Positions 5,673-7,633 of a DNA stretch of 7,633 nucleotides are shown piece after piece. This stretch comes from Hyphomicrobiales bacterium (lineage in GTDB: Bacteria > Pseudomonadota > Alphaproteobacteria > Rhizobiales > Xanthobacteraceae): contig JACQTM010000154.1 of NCBI GenBank assembly GCA_016210825.1, forward strand, positions 1 to 7,633. The letters are read 5' to 3'. How positions within the stretch are numbered: position 1 is the stretch's first letter; the number at the start of each line of letters is the position of its first letter. The position numbers and the translations under genes are program-made. A model generated the notes under the pieces. That model had not been told where the DNA came from. It did not search any database and saw nothing but the letters and a program-made list of their open reading frames with translations.

Positions 5673-6494
5673 ATGAATGAGGCTGATTGGGGCCGCTATC
5701 CCATTGAGCGGCGCACGGGCGAGATCGAGCGTCTGCATTTGCAAGGCGCAGCCATCGCCCCGGATACCGCAATTATGCTCGATCGCATCGGCGTCGGGCC
5801 GGGCTGGCAATGCCTCGATCTCGGCTGTGGGCCGCGCGGCATCACGGATCTGCTAAGCGAACGCGTCGGTGCGAGCGGTCGCGTTGTCGGCCTCGATGCC
5901 GATTCGGCCTTCCTGCATTACGCCCGCGCGCGGGCGCCGGCCAATGTCGAGTTTGTGGAGGGAAATGCGTACGAGACCGGCCTTCCGGGCGGCGGCTTCG
6001 ATTTCGTGCACTCGCGTTTTGTGGCGAGCACGGCCGGGCATCCCGAGCGGCTGCTCGCCGAAGCGGCAAGGCTCACGCGGCCTGGCGGTATCGTTGCCCT
6101 GCAGGAACCGGACATCGATACCTTCCGTTGCTTTCCGCCGCTGCCCGCCTGGGACCGGCTGAAATCCGCAATCGAAATGGTCTTCACGGCAATCGGCGGC
6201 GATGTTCATCTGGCGCATCGGCTTTATCCGTTGATGCGACACGCCGGAATTGAGGACGTGCAGTTTCGCCCGTTCTTCCTCGGCGTTCGCGCCGGCGACC
6301 CGATGGCCGAATTCCTGCCCTGGACCATCGAGTCGTTGCGTAAACCAATGGTCGAGGGCGGCTTCATGCAGCCGTCCGAAATCGATGCGGCGGTCGCGCA
6401 ATGCTGCGCGCATCTCGCTCACCCCGATACCATCTTTACGACCTACACCGTCGCGCAGGTCTGGGGCCGGGTGCCCGTTCGCCCGGGAAACTGA
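5673..6494 (+). CDS. Class I SAM-dependent methyltransferase
   Basis: A 273-residue Rossmann-fold methyltransferase. Motif I is LDLGCGPRG (48-56), the SAM-binding glycine loop; the acidic end of strand 2 is VVGLDADS (71-78, D75 contacts the ribose); motif III is near VEGNAYETGLP (94-104); FDFVHSRFV (109-117) is motif IV; and RPGGIVALQEPD (136-147) is the post-motif. Residues 150-250 are a helical lid and substrate region, and here the sequence (GDPMAEFLPWTIESL) gives no clue I can read. The acceptor is not predictable: UbiE-like small-molecule methylases share this fold. The ATG at 5673 has only a weak ACGGA site close by. The gene follows the GST gene by 27 bases and may be co-transcribed with it; no terminator lies between. 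No signal peptide, so it is cytoplasmic. Confidence 0.88.
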   Translation: MNEADWGRYPIERRTGEIERLHLQGAAIAPDTAIMLDRIGVGPGWQCLDLGCGPRGITDLLSERVGASGRVVGLDADSAFLHYARARAPANVEFVEGNAYETGLPGGGFDFVHSRFVASTAGHPERLLAEAARLTRPGGIVALQEPDIDTFRCFPPLPAWDRLKSAIEMVFTAIGGDVHLAHRLYPLMRHAGIEDVQFRPFFLGVRAGDPMAEFLPWTIESLRKPMVEGGFMQPSEIDAAVAQCCAHLAHPDTIFTTYTVAQVWGRVPVRPGN

Positions 6495-6614
6495 GTGCGA
6501 AAGGCTTCAATCCGCCGCAAATCGGTGGAAATTCTCACGCAGTTGTCGATTCGTGCCTGCGACCGCGCGGCCCGCGGGGCTGTTTCGCTACGAGGTCGAG
6601 CTGGGAGACCGCGG

Positions 6615-7427
6615 ATGCCGAAGTCATTGTGGTTCGCCGCAATCGTGCTTCTGACTGCAAGCGTCGCGGGGGGTGTGGCGCGCGCGGATTGCAATGATCC
6701 TGCCGGCTTTCCCGCCTGGCTCGAAGGCGTCAAGCGCGACGCCGCCGCACAGGGAATTTCGCAGAGCGCCATCACGTCAGGACTTGCCGGCGTCACCTAC
6801 GATGCCGCCGTCGTCTCCCATGACCGGCGCCAGGGTGTCTTCCGCCAGAGCTTCGAGCAATTCTCCGGCCGCATGGTGCCACCGCGCCTCGCCAAGGGAC
6901 GGCAGATGATGGCGCGGCACGCGGCGTTACTCGCGCGCATCGAGCAGCAATTCGGCGTGCCGGGCGGTATCCTCGTTGCGATCTGGGGGCTGGAAACCGA
7001 TTTCGGCGCCTATCTCGGAAAATTCTCGACCATCCGCGCGATCGCGACGCTCGCCTATGACTGCCGCCGCCCCGAGCGATTCCGTCCCGAATTGTTCGAC
7101 GTGCTGCGCGTCGTCGCGCGTGGCGACATGGCGCCCGCGCAGATGCGCGGCGCCTGGGCCGGTGAGATCGGGCAGACACAATTCATGCCGTCGTCTTACA
7201 TGAAATACGCCATCGACTACGACGGCGATGGCCGGCGCGATCTCGTCCGCAGCGTGCCGGACGTGCTCGCCTCAACCGCGAATTATCTCAAAGGCTATGG
7301 CTGGAAGCGCGGCGCGGGCTTTTCGCCCGGCCAGGCGAATTTCGAAGTGCTGCTGCAATGGAATAAGAGCCAAGTCTATTCGAAGACGATCGCGTATTTC
7401 GCCGAGCAACTTGGACCAACGCGGTAG
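6615..7427 (+). CDS. Lytic murein transglycosylase, MltB-type (SLT_2, GH103-like)
   Basis: A 270-residue periplasmic peptidoglycan lytic transglycosylase, a different fold family from the GH23 enzyme at 3811-4797. The ATG at 6615 has GGGAG seven bases upstream and opens a signal peptide (residues 1-24, core WFAAIVLLTASVAGGVA, ARA cleavage site). An in-frame start at 6495 would bury it behind 40 Arg-rich residues. The SLT_2 domain spans about 28-265. Catalytic Glu is E127 in WGLETDFG; further hallmarks are GVPGGILVAIWG, GEIGQTQFMPSSY and the acidic DYDGDGRRDL loop, followed by TANYLKGYGWKRG. It ends with the catalytic domain, without the peptidoglycan-binding domain that some relatives carry. 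No lipobox Cys is present in the signal region, so it is soluble, unlike E. coli MltB. It lies 120 bases after the methyltransferase. Confidence 0.92.
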   Translation: MPKSLWFAAIVLLTASVAGGVARADCNDPAGFPAWLEGVKRDAAAQGISQSAITSGLAGVTYDAAVVSHDRRQGVFRQSFEQFSGRMVPPRLAKGRQMMARHAALLARIEQQFGVPGGILVAIWGLETDFGAYLGKFSTIRAIATLAYDCRRPERFRPELFDVLRVVARGDMAPAQMRGAWAGEIGQTQFMPSSYMKYAIDYDGDGRRDLVRSVPDVLASTANYLKGYGWKRGAGFSPGQANFEVLLQWNKSQVYSKTIAYFAEQLGPTR

Positions 7428-7446
7428 AGGTTGAGAAATTACGAAA

Positions 7447-7590
7447 ATGGTTTCGGCATTCAAATGCTGGATAGCAAAGACCGCATTTTGTGAGGAAGAG
7501 ACATTCAGCTGGCAAATTCCATGGACACGCCGGATGGAAACGCCGGGGTGCGATGCGATCACAGCTGACAGGTTATCGATGAATGATTGA
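7447..7590 (+). CDS. Possible small ORF, 47 residues
   Basis: An ATG-started ORF (MVSAFKCWIAKTAF... ending RLSMND) fills most of the gap after the MltB-type gene and stops two bases before the terminator hairpin. It has three Cys and three Trp in 47 residues and no signal peptide or membrane helix. The upstream sequence (AGGTTGAG 12 or more bases before the ATG) is a poor ribosome site. I do not recognise a family. Its support is the close fit to the terminator and lack of anything else in the gap; chance is still a real alternative because the base composition is lower in GC than the genes nearby. Confidence 0.3.
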   Translation: MVSAFKCWIAKTAFCEEETFSWQIPWTRRMETPGCDAITADRLSMND

Positions 7591-7592
7591 TG

Positions 7593-7623
7593 AGGCGGGC
7601 CATCACTGCCCGCCTATTTGTTT
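7593..7623 (+). terminator. Intrinsic terminator closing the rightward gene group
   Basis: A perfect 8-bp stem (AGGCGGGC at 7593-7600, GCCCGCCT at 7608-7615) with a 7-base loop is followed by ATTTGTTT. It lies 166 bases past the MltB-type stop codon and two bases past the possible small ORF. On the minus strand no T run follows (the next bases are TCATCAATC), so it reads rightward. Confidence 0.75.
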
Positions 7624-7633
7624 CCGGCCTACT

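Noticed and set aside
5853..6422. 189-codon minus-strand ORF opposite the methyltransferase
   Set aside because: Shadow of the methyltransferase frame, which carries clear SAM-binding motifs; no domain or ribosome site of its own.
6495..6614. N-terminal extension of the MltB-type enzyme to a GTG at 6495
   Set aside because: It puts 40 basic residues ahead of a good signal peptide; GGGAG supports the ATG at 6615.
7272..7562. 96-codon minus-strand ORF over the 3' end of the MltB-type gene
   Set aside because: Mostly antisense to the conserved MltB C-terminus, with no domain or ribosome site.

Overview
The window looks like chromosomal DNA from a GC-rich alphaproteobacterium of the Hyphomicrobiales, in the Bradyrhizobium / Rhodopseudomonas / Xanthobacteraceae neighbourhood. 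This rests on codon and base composition, the protein types, and two intergenic palindromic repeats of a kind familiar from Bradyrhizobium-like genomes. No tRNA, rRNA, CRISPR array, insertion sequence or phage gene was seen.

Left part (1-3472), all on the minus strand. The core is a three-gene module: an ECF sigma factor (2912-3472), its membrane anti-sigma factor (2238-2915, ATGA overlap with the sigma gene) and a secreted subtilisin-like S8 protease (710-2167). Further down, after a palindromic repeat and a 28-bp near-palindrome, is a small secreted protein of unknown function (168-452) followed by a hairpin terminator. The sigma gene and the small secreted-protein gene share an upstream element on the coding strand, GCATTTGAACC-N16-YGACMAA, with the layout of an ECF -35/-10 promoter. 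The small protein is therefore a candidate target of this sigma factor, and the sigma operon looks autoregulated.

The most interesting point is that the periplasmic C-terminal domain of the anti-sigma factor (residues about 155-225) resembles, in strand/helix order and spacing, the propeptide (I9-like) region of the protease encoded next to it (residues about 106-176). This suggests a sensing circuit in which the anti-sigma ectodomain and the protease propeptide are paralogous modules, for example competing for the protease. This is an inference and needs structure modelling.

Right part (3811-7427), all on the plus strand. It holds a GH23 (SLT-type) lytic transglycosylase with a duplicated 16-residue motif and an Ala/Lys-rich tail, a 126-bp inverted-repeat element, a YfcG-like glutathione S-transferase family disulfide reductase, a class I SAM-dependent methyltransferase 27 bp behind it, and an MltB-type (SLT_2, GH103-like) lytic transglycosylase. 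A possible 47-residue ORF (7447-7590) ends two bases before an intrinsic terminator. The divergent region between sigma and GH23 genes (3473-3810) carries the sigma promoter candidate; no clear promoter for the rightward gene was recognised. Overall the window is rich in envelope functions: two peptidoglycan-cleaving enzymes, a secreted protease, and an ECF envelope-type regulator.
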